DNA of 64,000 nt from Paralvinella palmiformis (taxonomy: Eukaryota; Annelida; Polychaeta; Terebellida; Alvinellidae). Positions 24,483-34,929 of this stretch are shown in pieces (position 1 is the first letter of the stretch; every line of letters starts with the position of its first letter). The stretch covers positions 515,001-579,000 of the forward strand of contig JAODUP010000271.1 in the NCBI GenBank assembly GCA_025642065.1, given 5' to 3'. The position numbers and the translations under genes are program-made. The notes below the pieces were generated by a model. That model did no database searches, had not been told where the DNA came from, and was given only the letters and a program-made list of their open reading frames with translations.

Positions 24483-25185
24483 CATTAAACGGGAGCATTC
24501 CATTTCAAACTTCCGTCTATTGACGGGTGATTCGTCTTTTTTCCCAGTTACCCAATGATAAAATATTTATAGTAATCGATCTCGGTTTATTAGATCGGGG
24601 ACATTATATCACTTTCACCACGAGAAAGGTGGCCCAGTAAATCTTTCCTCGGCCAAAAGGGACCTTTCAGATGTTACAAACAGATGTAACTTATAGTTAA
24701 TATAAAAGTGAATGGTGATGCATCCACTGATCATTCTCTTCACACGGACAGGTCATATATATTTCTTTGTCAAATTTTGGGTACTAGTCAGTCTTTTCAG
24801 TACAATATACTGCTGATGGATATAAATAATTGATCATTCACAAATGCTGACCTGATTTTATTTATATTTCGGTACGTTCGGCCTGTTACAAACGTGTTTC
24901 TCGTGTCCTTAATTCCGTTGTACCAATCAGTATATCCACAGCATCCTGGTACAGCAAGATCATTCATGTCCCACGTCAAGCGAGTACATAACAATACAGT
25001 CTCTAGATTTTGTAATTCTTTCATTTGAATTAGGTCTGCTTGACCTTCGCGACTCATTCTATTTATTCAACATCAAATAATGGGTTCCTTGACAAACACC
25101 CAATTTAACTCGCCAGGTAGTGCTGATCCGGGTTGTACAAGCAACTCATGATGGCAAGAGAGCGCACAAGGGAATATTCTGCTAC

Positions 25186-25400
25186 TAGCCAAATAAGTAA
25201 CAAACTCACGAAAGGTCTGTTCCACGGGCTTACTACATGCATGCTAACAGTCCATAACCCTAACCCTCTAATCCGAGCATGCGCAATTGACCAATAAGTA
25301 ACAAACTCACGAAAGGTCTGTTCCACGGGCTCACTACATGCATGCTAATAGTCCCTAACCCTCTGATCCGAGCATGCGCAGTTGACCAATATCCCGATTC
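25186..25400. repeat. Two tandem copies of a ~108-bp unit
   Basis: AAGTAACAAACTCACGAAAG, GTTCCACGGGC, TACATGCATGCTAA, AACCCTCT and ATCCGAGCATGCGCA occur in the same order twice, about 108 bases apart. Differences are few. The first copy has an extra CCCTAA. No coding function is apparent. Confidence 0.75.
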
Positions 25401-25808
25401 GGGCGGTAGCAGGATTATTCCCATGATCTGCAGAGACCGAAGTAAACAATTTAATTGTACGGTTTATTTTTGTCTTGTTTTGTTCTTGATCGAGGAAATG
25501 GCTCATCTAATTATAAAAGATGGCAAGCACGTCTCTTAAATGTATGTTTCAAATTATTGTTTTCTTTTGATTTTGAAAGGATAAGAAACATAAGAAATTG
25601 ATGTGTCGGCGGCTGTTTTTCACTAGCGAGAGTATCATTTATGGCGCGGATAATGTTGTATTTAATCTCCTAGATCGTACTAAATATCAAATAACAAATG
25701 TAATAATTTGTGTAATTTATATTGTCAAACTTTGGAATTAACGAACAGTGAGCCATTTAAATTTCTTTTCGAATCGGCTGGTCGACCTTCTTGAAAAAAC
25801 GAACTTAA

Positions 25809-26504
25809 AGGGATAGTCCACTTTCATTTCAAATTGCCAGGACTATTACAGCTGTACTCACAAATATCATAAATAGTGTCAAAATGTGTAAATGATCACC
25901 CACATATTAAATAATCCAATTCAAAGCTTGCTTTGTTTTTCGAGGAGAATCTCCAGACTGTCGCATATTCAGCACAGCCTGCCAAAGTGCTGATTAATCG
26001 ACTTTTAATGGCCTGTGGGCCTGAATGTAGACATAGACCGGAAACTCCTGAATGCTGACGTCACTTGAGCGTATCCGGTTGACCTGAAGTCTATAGAGTC
26101 CGTACCAAAACATTTAAACAAGTGTGAGCAAAGAATTATTCCAGAACTAAACGGCATTATCTTGTTAATATTACGTCATGAATGACATACAACCATATCA
26201 GTTTGAGCCAGAAGAAACCTGACAAGAGAAAGATAATTAAAAATGGCTCAAATAATAACGCTCAAGAGAAACTATAATCCGCGTCATTATAGAGATCGCT
26301 GATGTGACGTTAGAACATTTCAGTTTCTCCTTCCTGTCTTCAAATATGGCTACCGGTGCAGCCGTAATGGCGGTTCTCCAGTAATTTGGATTATTTCCTT
26401 ATATCTATGATATCAGGTATATTTCGTGATTATTATTGCGGAATTTTTAGTTACTGTTCTAAGCATTACATATTTAAAAATATTTTCTGAGGGTGGTTGT
26501 CCCC
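25809..26504. mobile_element. Non-autonomous DNA transposon flanked by TTAA
   Basis: TTAA at 25805-25808 precedes AGGGATAGTCCAC, and GTGGTTGTCCCC is followed by TTAA at 26505-26508. The termini are imperfect inverted repeats about 12-16 bases long. The 696-base interior has no transposase frame. TTAA target duplication is typical of piggyBac-type elements, but the family is not proven. At 25940-25982 the interior carries a GGAGAATCTCCAG...CAGCACAGCCT segment that also occurs in the SINE at 32870-33225. Confidence 0.65.
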
Positions 26505-26966
26505 TTAAAAACATTTATAATCAAATATACAAACTGGAACATATTTTTCTATGTCTGGATGGATACATCTAGATATATCCTATGTATTTATAAATTTGTC
26601 ATTTCATTCCATCTGATGGCTCAAATATTTACCCCAAAATGCAAACAAAACGAGAAAATAGTTAAATCAGACATGATCGACCTTCGTTGTCATTGACTGT
26701 CGGTTAGATCCACATAAAAGACATTTTACTCGAACATAATTATAAAATAGATATACCAATTTGTTCATCACACTTATTAATTAAACTGTGTACTCACAGG
26801 AACAGTGTCTAACCGATTCAGAAGAGAAAACAAAACTTTTTTGTTTCTCGAAAATGGTGTTGCTGTTACGCACCACCTTGACAAGCGGTGTAGTTTCGAA
26901 ACGAGACCGTCCCGTTTCGCAACCTGTTTGGTTTTAAGAATGCCTGCTCGTTTACAGTGGTTTAGT

Positions 26967-27513
26967 CATTGACCTGAAAGAAAACTAGACCGAACACGTT
27001 CGCCGATCTGATGGCAAACAGATCCCAACATCCGGTCGGGGCAAAAATGAACGCAGACCGCTAAAATCAGTTTTATAACCATGGCGAATTCTTGTTGTAT
27101 CGTTGGTTGCATAAGCGGTGGGCGTGGAAGTAATATAAAAGAAATATCTTATCATCGTTAAGTATAAGAAAAAACATTTAAAATAGCTATTAAAGCGTTT
27201 TTGCGGGAAATAAGCTTAACTATTATTATATGTAGCCTATTCGACAACTCCCGACCGTCTCTGCCGTTTGATCCCAACTAGACTAGATCTACGGACTTAC
27301 ATAAACAACATTTACATGTTTAATGGCATATAATAGGACACACAAAATAAAAAGGCACACACCACAATAATTATGCGTATTCATAATTTCAAAACTCGAA
27401 GCGCAGCCTCTTCAGCGTTGCTTTTTGCCCCCACCGGAAGTCAGCGCTGTTTAGCCATGACGGTCCAATCAAACACCACTGAGTGTTCGGTCTAGTTTTC
27501 TTTCAAGTCAATG
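26967..27513. mobile_element. DNA element with 31-bp terminal inverted repeats and THAP remnant
   Basis: Bases 26967-26997 (CATTGACCTGAAAGAAAACT...) and the reverse complement of 27483-27513 agree at 30 of 31 positions. The 547-base element contains, at 27081-27161, a short plus-strand frame with a THAP-like start. Element ends, size and a domain fragment used by P-like transposases fit a degraded DNA transposon. Confidence 0.7.
27081..27161 (+). pseudogene. THAP-type zinc finger N-terminus, truncated
   Basis: The 26-codon frame starts MANSCCIVGCISGGRG and continues to SYHR before TAA. THAP domains begin with a Met-x-x-x-Cys-x(2-4)-Cys and later an (F/Y)HR(F/L)P motif. Both cysteines and the HR pair are in place, but the frame stops at the point where F-P would follow. 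It lies inside the inverted-repeat element at 26967-27513. It could instead be a first exon, since GTATAA follows shortly after, but no second exon was found. Confidence 0.55.
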
Positions 27514-27689
27514 GGTTTAGTAACCATGTGGCAACGAAATATTGCGCTGTTTTTTCTCTCAAAATATTCTGTATTAATGGCTAGTTAGCTAACAAAATTA
27601 TATTTTGTTCTGAAAATTAAATTGAATATAAATTATATAGACATCTATATAGAGATATGTAAACAAAGAAGTTATTTGAAATTATTGAA

Positions 27690-27990
27690 ACGGTCCTCTT
27701 CTCATTTCGAAACGGGACGGGCAGTCTCGAAACGGGAACATCAAAAATACATAGTTTTCAGAAATTATTTGTTCACATTATATATACATACATAAATGCA
27801 TACAAACACATAGGCGAAAATAATAAAGTCATATGCGATCAAATTGTCATGATCTGATCATGCCGATGCTGTGGTGAATCAAGTTGTTGCGAAACGGGCC
27901 GCCCATCTTGCAGCCATAAAGCTTGCGGTGCGGTTACGAAACAGGAACGTCCCGTTTCTATAGGGCAGGGTTGCGAAACGGGCCGGTACA
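27690..27990. repeat. Cluster of CGAAACGGG words
   Basis: CGAAACGGG or close variants occur at about 27,709, 27,729, 27,890, 27,934 and 27,975, some followed by ACGGGC or CCGGCC. The inverse CCCGTTTC occurs near 27,951. A related pair lies at 26,895-26,925. Spacing is irregular and no frame is conserved. Confidence 0.45.
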
Positions 27991-28199
27991 GTGGCACCTG
28001 TTCACCAAATGGATAAACACTCGATCTGGATAGGAAACCATTATAATTCATAAACTAGGATATAGCTGCACACGAGAATGACATAAGCTAAATGTTTTAT
28101 ATTGAAGATAGTTCGGTGATAATTAATAAATTATGTCTGTGTGTTTAGTTTGACATTTTTGTTGTTGAGTTGTTTACTGTACTTCTAGAGTGATACATT

Positions 28200-28287
28200 C
28201 CACAAATACAGATTTGTATAGGATTCGAATCCATAACCTGGAGATTTGCAATCCATTGATCTAGCATCTGAGCTATCGTAGCACAAT
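28200..28287 (-). mobile_element. tRNA-Cys-like pseudogene or SINE head
   Basis: On the minus strand, TACGATAGCTCAGATGCTAG (A-box region), an anticodon-loop-like TTGCAAA (GCA, Cys) and GGATTCGAATCC (B-box) are in tRNA order. The acceptor strand GTGCTAC has no 3' partner, so it cannot fold as a working tRNA. A short related head (TCATAGCTCAGATGTAGAG) occurs at about 58,210. Confidence 0.5.
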
Positions 28288-28527
28288 CTATAGTTTGATG
28301 TGAAATTATTTATATTTCAGCATTTTAATATTCACCATTTTAAATCCATATTCGAGCGTCCATGTTTTTATAATTATATAGTTGAAACATTGGTTTTTCA
28401 CAAGATATGTTGTTGATATGAATTAAGATGTTGTTTTGAAGTGTCATGGAATGTGTGGTTGGAAGGCTCTAGTATTATTGAATGAATAGAGCATTAAAAT
28501 ACGAACTTTGAGGCATCTAATAGACAA

Positions 28528-28710
28528 AGATGATCATTACGATTGGTGTTTTACGGCCACCTTTGTGCACAAGGCCGAGCGACCTCCAAAGGTAATGAGG
28601 CGAAGTCAAAGACGAAACAATGTTCAGATATGCCCACATCGAGATTCGAAAACGGATGGTAGTGATCTGTGGTCCAACACGCTACAGCTAGACCACGGAG
28701 GCGCCGCTCT
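28528..28710 (-). mobile_element. tRNA-derived SINE (family 1)
   Basis: Minus-strand order: CGTGGTCTAGCTGTAGCGTG, then ATTCGAAAC-like B-box on the complement, ATATCTGAACATTGTTTCGT, CATTACCTTTGGAGGTCGC and GTGGCCGTAAAACACCAATC. It agrees well with the copy at 44010-44205. Confidence 0.8.
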
Positions 28711-28907
28711 AATAGGCAAAGACATGATATATGTTTGTCATGATTAGAAAACACTGAAACGTTTCTTTAAAATGCATTCTCGATAAAAACAATTATAAAA
28801 GCATTTATTATTTTCTTTTATTCAACTACTTCAAATGACATAATTATATAACTTTATCTGTTTTCTATAATCTAATAGCTCTCACTATCAAGTATGTCAC
28901 CATATTT

Positions 28908-28909
<2 letters not shown>

Positions 28910-28974
<65 letters not shown>
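28910..28974. repeat. (AC)n microsatellite
   Basis: About 65 bases of uninterrupted AC dinucleotide. A second AC run lies at about 29,457-29,491. Confidence 0.9.
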
Positions 28975-29454
28975 TCGAACCCAGAATAAAGCTTAGGTCA
29001 GCATCTGAGGTCTCTAAATGTTTTTTTAATATATAGGTTTCTTTTGAACCACAGAAAATTGCTGCTGAAAGTAAACTGTGGTGTCAAAATAGTTATCTTG
29101 TGTATGTAGTAACTCACTATTGTATCACACGCATGTGTTGTTTGCTGCGAGCTGTGGTATCAAATGGTATGTTTTACGTGCTTCCGCTTTTTGTACGTAG
29201 CCTGCATGTAGCCGCTTTCCTGTGGGCGTGACATATTTGTCGCGTACGAAAAGCGAATTATCTGGTTCCCACAGGCTGATGAGTAGACCAGACACATGCT
29301 TAGGTATACGATTGTATCTAGATACGTGGAGATGTGGAACATTTTATATTTAAATTGATGTATGTATAGCTTTATTTGTGTATATAGAGGTATAGGTCTC
29401 AAATGATGTTTAGATGGTGCTGTTCTGAGCCAGTGTCACTATATACGCACCTTA

Positions 29455-29493
<39 letters not shown>

Positions 29494-29506
29494 GTGAGAC
29501 ATTACA

Positions 29507-29637
29507 CATGTCTCAGCAAGAAAAGTCGCCACTCTGGATTCAGTCCCCTGAAGAAACGTCCAGAGTTTGAATTCACGGTTCGAGATTCTCTGTGCCTGTG
29601 CCTTATAATACACAGCTAAAACACACACACACACCAT
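29507..29637 (+). repeat. Dispersed ~105-bp repeat, copy 1
   Basis: CCACTCTGGATTCAGTCCCC, TGAAGAAAC, TTGAATTCACGGTTCG, GATTCTCTGTGCCTGTG and CACAGCTAAAACACACAC recur in the same order at 39005-39110. Both copies run into a CA microsatellite. Possibly a SINE 3' part, but no tRNA-like head is visible. Confidence 0.6.
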
Positions 29638-29699
29638 TCAATGAATTATTGAATATAATTACCATATTTATTAGGTGGATGATGTGTACCCAAACCGTC

Positions 29700-31060
29700 G
29701 ACAGGTTTTGATTATATTTTATATTCTACATTTATATATTTATTGAAAATGTAAATATTTAAATGTTATATAAAAATGTTACACAAAGTTGTTTTGGTTG
29801 ATTACACTTAGCTGGTACCGGGAAGGTATTTAAAACACTGGCGTTTTTTTACTGGTTAGAAATGTCTACCACTCCAGGCATCAAATCATTATATGTTTTC
29901 ATCTTGTATTACCGTGAATTCCATAAACATTACTTGACGTCGCGCTGTTGACGAGTAAAGCGTTAAATAGAGCTGTCTGTTGTGGTACCATCTTGCTAAT
30001 CTACAGTTCCAATCCTAAAAATCTGTTATTTTCTGGATAATGTCAACTTGAAACGAAATATTGGAAACCAGAGCACTCAGAGAATTTCCCTCACAACTCG
30101 ATGGATGTTGAACTATTTGAATCAGGGCCCTACTTAATGGTACGCGCGGTTGTTGTGATGTTCAGACTGTTTTGAGCATCAGCTACTGGAGTTCGAGTCT
30201 CGTTCGAAGTGACTCTAGGTTCAGACTTGTAAACGCATTTTCAATTGTTGTTAGCCTGACACTATCCAGTATGTATGGGCAATAAAGATTGCTTCATTAA
30301 ACTATATAAATAGCGCCTGGGGGTATTATTACCCCTCCTGTTATGGAATTACACTAGTACACCGGCGTGTACACACCAACGAGAGCAAACGTTTAGCGGA
30401 AGTCTTTTCCACTACCACATCCTACGTCATATTCTGTTACCCGATTTCCCCATTCTTCTGATGTCAGACTATGTCGCTATTTCCAAAGGATTCAACAGAC
30501 CAGCACTGGGAATAATTGCGCATTTCTGAAGCGATTCGTCAATGTAGATCTGATAAGTTTTCTGGGTCAGACATGTCGGACGTTGATGACAGTATGTGTC
30601 TTTAAAGAAGTTCTTAGAATAGGAAAGGATTTCTAGTTTAAATATAGTCATATATAGAGAAACGTTAACTAGCATCTGATATACACTAGAGTGGCGCAGC
30701 ATAGTGAGAGACCAAAGAACTGGTAACATTTTATATTTGTACTCAAATGGGAAGTTTTGAAATTGCGCACACGCAATTGACCTTTTTGCTATCTGGGTTA
30801 TGCCGACTGTCACCAAATCGACAAATCGGCCTCATTTGCATTCACCAAGCACACGTCTAGTACATTTGTTTATGTTAAACTAAAACGAAAAGTACAGCCA
30901 GTGAACATGAGAGAAGAACGACTTTGTCCTGTCGAATTACACCGTCCACTGGGAGCAAAATCGATTTTGTATTGTTACGTATTAGCCTACCAGAGATTCT
31001 AGCTCCAGCCTAATTCAAAATCCCTGTTCACTATGATTACACAAAATGAAACCGAACTCT
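29700..31060. other. Gene-free stretch with one possible tRNA-derived fragment
   Basis: At about 30,145-30,300 the plus strand has GGAGTTCGAGTCTCG (B-box-like), a body, and a tail GGCAATAAAGATTGCTTCAT, which could be a third SINE type. The 115-codon minus frame at 30469-30816 has no recognised domain and is not called. Confidence 0.3.
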
Positions 31061-31070
31061 CAAGTCTGAT

Positions 31071-31270
31071 TTTGTTCAGTCTGATTTTGTTCAGTCTGAT
31101 TTTGTTCAGTCTGATTTGTTCAGTCTGATTTTGTTCAGTCTGATTTTGTTCAGTCTCATTCTGTTAAGTCTCATTTTGTTCAGTCTGATTTTGTTCAGTC
31201 TGATTTTGTTCAGTCTGATTTTGTTCAGTCTCACTTTGTTCAGTCTCACTTTGTTCAGTCTGATATTGTT
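31071..31270. repeat. Minisatellite, 15-bp unit
   Basis: TTTTGTTCAGTCTGA and one-base variants repeat about 13 times. Because 15 is a multiple of three, one plus frame reads as a repeated SLILF pentapeptide. That is a consequence of the unit length and not evidence for a protein. Confidence 0.9.
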
Positions 31271-31279
31271 AACACATTC

Positions 31280-32518
31280 TTCTTATCTTGATACTAGTAT
31301 TTGTATCTAACAGGAACAACTATCGTTAGCCTAAATGATGCGAAATGACTTAATAAGAACAACAATACGGTTTCATAATGATATACATATGACATGTCGT
31401 TGCCTTGGTTGTAGTACCGTTTCCGCACAGTTATGAAAATGAACCCGGTAACAAAATAAGACCTTACGTGACACCGTAACCTACTCTAGGCCGGGTACCG
31501 TATGTGATACATTTCGGAGGTGCCACAGTGGCAATGTGACACCTTGACAAGCATATAATTTATGTTTAGATGTATTCCGAATTACATTATATTATTATGT
31601 AAATGCTCGCTGAATAAATATTTCGTATCGTATCCGATCACTGTGTGGACCTATAGAGTCGTACGCTGGTCAGTTATCCACGGCATTTCTTGATCAGACA
31701 AGATCAGTTCCTGTGGTTAGTAGGCAGCTAAATTAGATATTGTAGATCTAGTTCCCTTTGTCAAGAGCATAATTTACTACGAAGATGATGCCTAATTTAC
31801 GCCTAAGGATTAAATATTATTAATTCTAATTCTATTTAATCTACACAAATTTTTTTAATATATCTTTAATTTTAATAATATGCAGCTGGTTACACTTTCG
31901 TTGTGTGCCATATTACAGGGACGCTAAAAACCCTGTAAGCTAAAGCCATTTGGTACCTGGTCAGTGGGCTATAATGACATTAGCCGCCTACCACACCTAT
32001 CATGCGACAATATTTTATCATGTGACTAATATCTCGCGTTATAATTCATTCGGAGCCGCAGCGTTGACCAGAACACAGCTTGTATATAAAACGGTCATAT
32101 ATTATTAAATTATATCTACCGACATTCAACACCTACTTCTAGAGTAGGTATCATTCACTTTTAGGTATTATATCTTGAAATGTATGTGGTATGAGTTATA
32201 TGGTTCCGTCTCGTGGATATTGTATACCCGGTATATATTTCTTTATAGACATTATAATATAGTCTTTAGATCTAATTTATTAAACATAGGTATAGCTGTA
32301 TATATTCATCACTTGGTTAGTTATAGTTAAATGGTGAATGTGTATACGCTACTTCTTCCGCACATAACACCCCACACGCGTTACACTATTACTGTAACAT
32401 TGGTATTTATGCATGATATCTTGTATTGAAAGTGAACTATTTTATTTTCTGAATCGGCCGTTCGTGCAATGTTTACTACATGTAAATGTCAAGGGTGTTA
32501 ATACTCTAATGTAATAGC

Positions 32519-32557
<39 letters not shown>

Positions 32558-32860
32558 TGGTTCCCAGGTACAAAAACTTTACATTAAATATTGATAAAAT
32601 CAATTTACATTCAGCTAAAGGTTTAACCCATTGAAACCCATGCTAAAATTCCACAACAAGTTATATATACATTAATAACTACGGCTTAGCTGTGTCATTC
32701 ATTTGGAAAAAATCGGTCCGCTCAATCATTGGGTTATATCTTGATAAGTATTGAGTTAAATCCTTTGAAAAAACACAATCGTTCAGCTGAAGTACTAGTC
32801 TGAGTCTCCCTGTAATATAAAATAATTTGCTGAAAGATTTCCAGTATTTATCGTTAGTGT
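31280..32860. other. AT-rich intergenic DNA
   Basis: No gene recognised. It contains a TA run at about 32,522-32,553. Confidence 0.4.
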
Positions 32861-32869
32861 TTGTTTGTT

Positions 32870-33228
32870 TTGTTGTTCGGGGAGAATCCCCAGGCTGTCG
32901 CTTAATCAGCACAGCCTCTATGTTGGAGTGGTTGAGAAACTCCTCCCACAACACTCACAGGGGAGCAGTACGGAAAGATGGAGCCGAAATACCCTGAGGG
33001 TGGTCGCTGCCAGAGTGTTTTACGTCATCAGGGGTTTTTAACGCCCTCCTTTATTTTAAATAATTCAGTGGAGACGGCAGCGCCATTTAACGTGGTCAGC
33101 CACCCACGATGTTGTGAGCCGAGAAATTAATCTCTGGAAAAGTTTCGACCTCTTACGGGGTTCGAACCTGTGATCGTTGGCACCATCTGCCGGGTGGTTT
33201 AACCGCTAGGCCACCGGAGCTCACTATC
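32870..33228 (-). mobile_element. tRNA-derived SINE (family 2)
   Basis: On the minus strand the head is CCGGTGGCCTAGCGGTTAAA (A-box), then ACAGGTTCGAACCCCG (B-box), clearly tRNA-like. The body continues with CCAGAGATTAATTTCTCGGC, GTGGGTGGCTGACC, CTGGCAGCGACCACCCTC and GTACTGCTCCCCTGTGAG. It ends with CAGCCTGGGGATTCTCCCC. Head and body differ from family 1. Partial matches lie at 33,385-33,470, 43,305-43,340 and 25,940-25,982. Confidence 0.75.
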
Positions 33229-33384
33229 GTTAGTGGAAATTTTCTGTGCTTTATTAACAGTGGGAGCCATGGCTATTTCTAACCCGAGACCGCAGTTTGT
33301 ACCCGATGCAACACATTTCACCTGGATCGGTCTATTGTCAAGCTGCTAACCTTCAAATCATGCCAGTACGGCTGGGTGCCATAA

Positions 33385-33470
33385 ATTTGTATCCTTATGT
33401 GACCACCCCAGGGGTATTGCGGCTCCGCCTTTCCGTACTGCTCCCCTGTGATTGGTAGGGTAGGAGATAT
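33385..33470 (+). repeat. SINE family 2 fragment
   Basis: GTGACCACCCCAGGGGTATT, GCGGCTCCGCCTTTCCGTAC and TGCTCCCCTGTGATTG share sequence with the body of the family 2 SINE immediately upstream, where the plus-strand form is ACACTCACAGGGGAGCAGTA. The two therefore face each other. Confidence 0.5.
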
Positions 33471-34081
33471 GATCAACTACTCAATAAAAGGGACCAAACA
33501 GCAAATAGGTACTTGCGCTTTCGTGTGCTGTTCATGATCATGGATCATGAAACAAAAGAAAACCAATCAATCAATCATCAAAATGTCATACCCTGTCAGT
33601 GTATTTATAATGTGGAACGAGAATGAGAAAGTCATCAGGGCGATGATGTGGATAATTAACACACACACACATACACACACACACAGAGAGAGAGAGAGTT
33701 CGCGATCAGAATTAACTCATGATAAGGAACATTTTGTTTAAAAAATGATTAGCAACAATTGCTAATAAATTAGGAAATTGATTAGCAATTGCATAGTTTG
33801 TGTAGCAATTTTTAAGGCAAGTTAGAATTAGCCGTACGTTTTCGCAAATAGATTATTGTGTTATATAATACAGAAACTGGTCTAACTTAAAATAATTATA
33901 CCCAAACATTGTACGCCATCTCAGCTTTATTTGACATGACCTCCATCTTGTCCCTACGACCGTGTTGGAGCTTAGTAGTGAATGTCACTCGCTAGTGTTT
34001 TGCCTCGTGAAGACCACATCTAATGAGGCCGAGCCGTCAAGCTGGGAACGTTTCCTAGAGGGCTGTGCGTTCAGATGACAC

Positions 34082-34384
34082 CTAGTAGGAAAGGCGGCTC
34101 GGTTGTCCGTCGATGAACGGTGGACTGAAATTGCGTGACCTGTTGATCCGACCTTTGGACAACGTGTACGCCGAGCGCCACATCTGTTCTAACAATCCAT
34201 CTTTCGCATCTCTCTTCAGCCACGGTTTGAACTCTGTCTCCTTTAGCCAGTACTCAGCCGTCATATAATGAACTGCTTGTACAATTCTTCTACCATTAGC
34301 GCTACTACTACTACTGCTGCCGCTCCTACTACTACTACCATTACTACTACAAGACACAAGGTATTTGTTTGCTAACATTTTCAT
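34082..34384 (-). CDS. Unrecognised 100-aa open frame, possibly an exon or relic
   Basis: The minus-strand frame starts MKMLANKYLVSCSSNG, then has a serine run encoded by AGT/AGC repeats. It continues with a GC-richer, coding-looking part (HYMTAEYWLKETEFKPWLKR) and ends ...GQPSRLSY with TAG. I do not recognise the family. The W-L-x-x-x-x-F-x-x-WL pattern recalls the segment before zinc-binding modules in some hAT-type transposons, but no cysteine pairs follow. No partner exon was found. It could be an exon of a minus-strand gene, a transposon relic, or chance. Confidence 0.25.
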   Translation of the reverse strand: MKMLANKYLVSCSSNGSSSRSGSSSSSSANGRRIVQAVHYMTAEYWLKETEFKPWLKRDAKDGLLEQMWRSAYTLSKGRINRSRNFSPPFIDGQPSRLSY

Positions 34385-34467
34385 GGGTAGATATGATAGA
34401 TCTAATGCGTTTCCCTTTCACTGTTCAAGTATTCCTCAACAATACATTACATGCCAGATATAAGTGA

Positions 34468-34645
34468 CGGGGCGCGTCCGTGGTTTAACTGGTAGCGCAT
34501 TGGACCACGGACCACTACCATCTGAGTTCAAATCTCGGCGATGGCCATATCTGAATGGTGTTTCATTGCTGACTTCATTACCGCCGTGAGCCCATTTAGC
34601 CAACCACGTGCACAAAAGTGGCCGTAAAACATCAACCGTCATCAA
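34468..34645 (+). mobile_element. tRNA-derived SINE (family 1)
   Basis: CGTGGTTTAACTGGTAGCGC (A-box), GAGTTCAAATCTCGG (B-box), ATATCTGAATGGTGTTTCAT, and AAAGTGGCCGTAAAACATCA occur in the canonical order. The CTTCGGAGG block is partly deleted, and the LINE-like tail is absent. Confidence 0.8.
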
Positions 34646-34805
34646 ATATAACTGACAGAGTAATTGTTCTTGGTTTAATCTGAAAAGGATGTTTTCCTAA
34701 AGTACAGATGCACGCATTTAGATTTAACAAGCCAGACGTATCGTCCAAATAAACACACCTTTAATAGAATTTCAGACAAATAATTATTTATCCAATGGCT
34801 ACGGG

Positions 34806-34917
34806 TACGTGAGCCGTAAGTTTAGACCCGTAGTCTAAACGTACGTGAGCTCTATATACGCATGCGTATGTTTTTATTTCCGGTTACATTTGCGGGTCTA
34901 AACGTACGGCTCACGTA
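34806..34917. repeat. 25-bp inverted repeat with internal related word
   Basis: TACGTGAGCCGTAAGTTTAG...CCCG (34806-34830) matches the reverse complement of 34893-34917 at 24 of 25 positions. A third, partial inverse copy (TCTAAACGTACGTGAGC) directly follows the left arm at 34833, so the left end could form alternative hairpins. Confidence 0.7.
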
Positions 34918-34929
34918 TGTGTAGGACAC

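Noticed and set aside
28200..28287. Intact tRNA-Cys gene
   Set aside because: The A- and B-box order is right, but the acceptor stem cannot pair, so it is a tRNA-derived fragment.
30469..30816. Minus-strand 115-codon frame
   Set aside because: No recognised motif, no splice context and no coding composition. It could be a remnant of something, but I cannot support it.
31116..31310. Plus frame with repeated SLILF
   Set aside because: It comes directly from a 15-bp tandem repeat.
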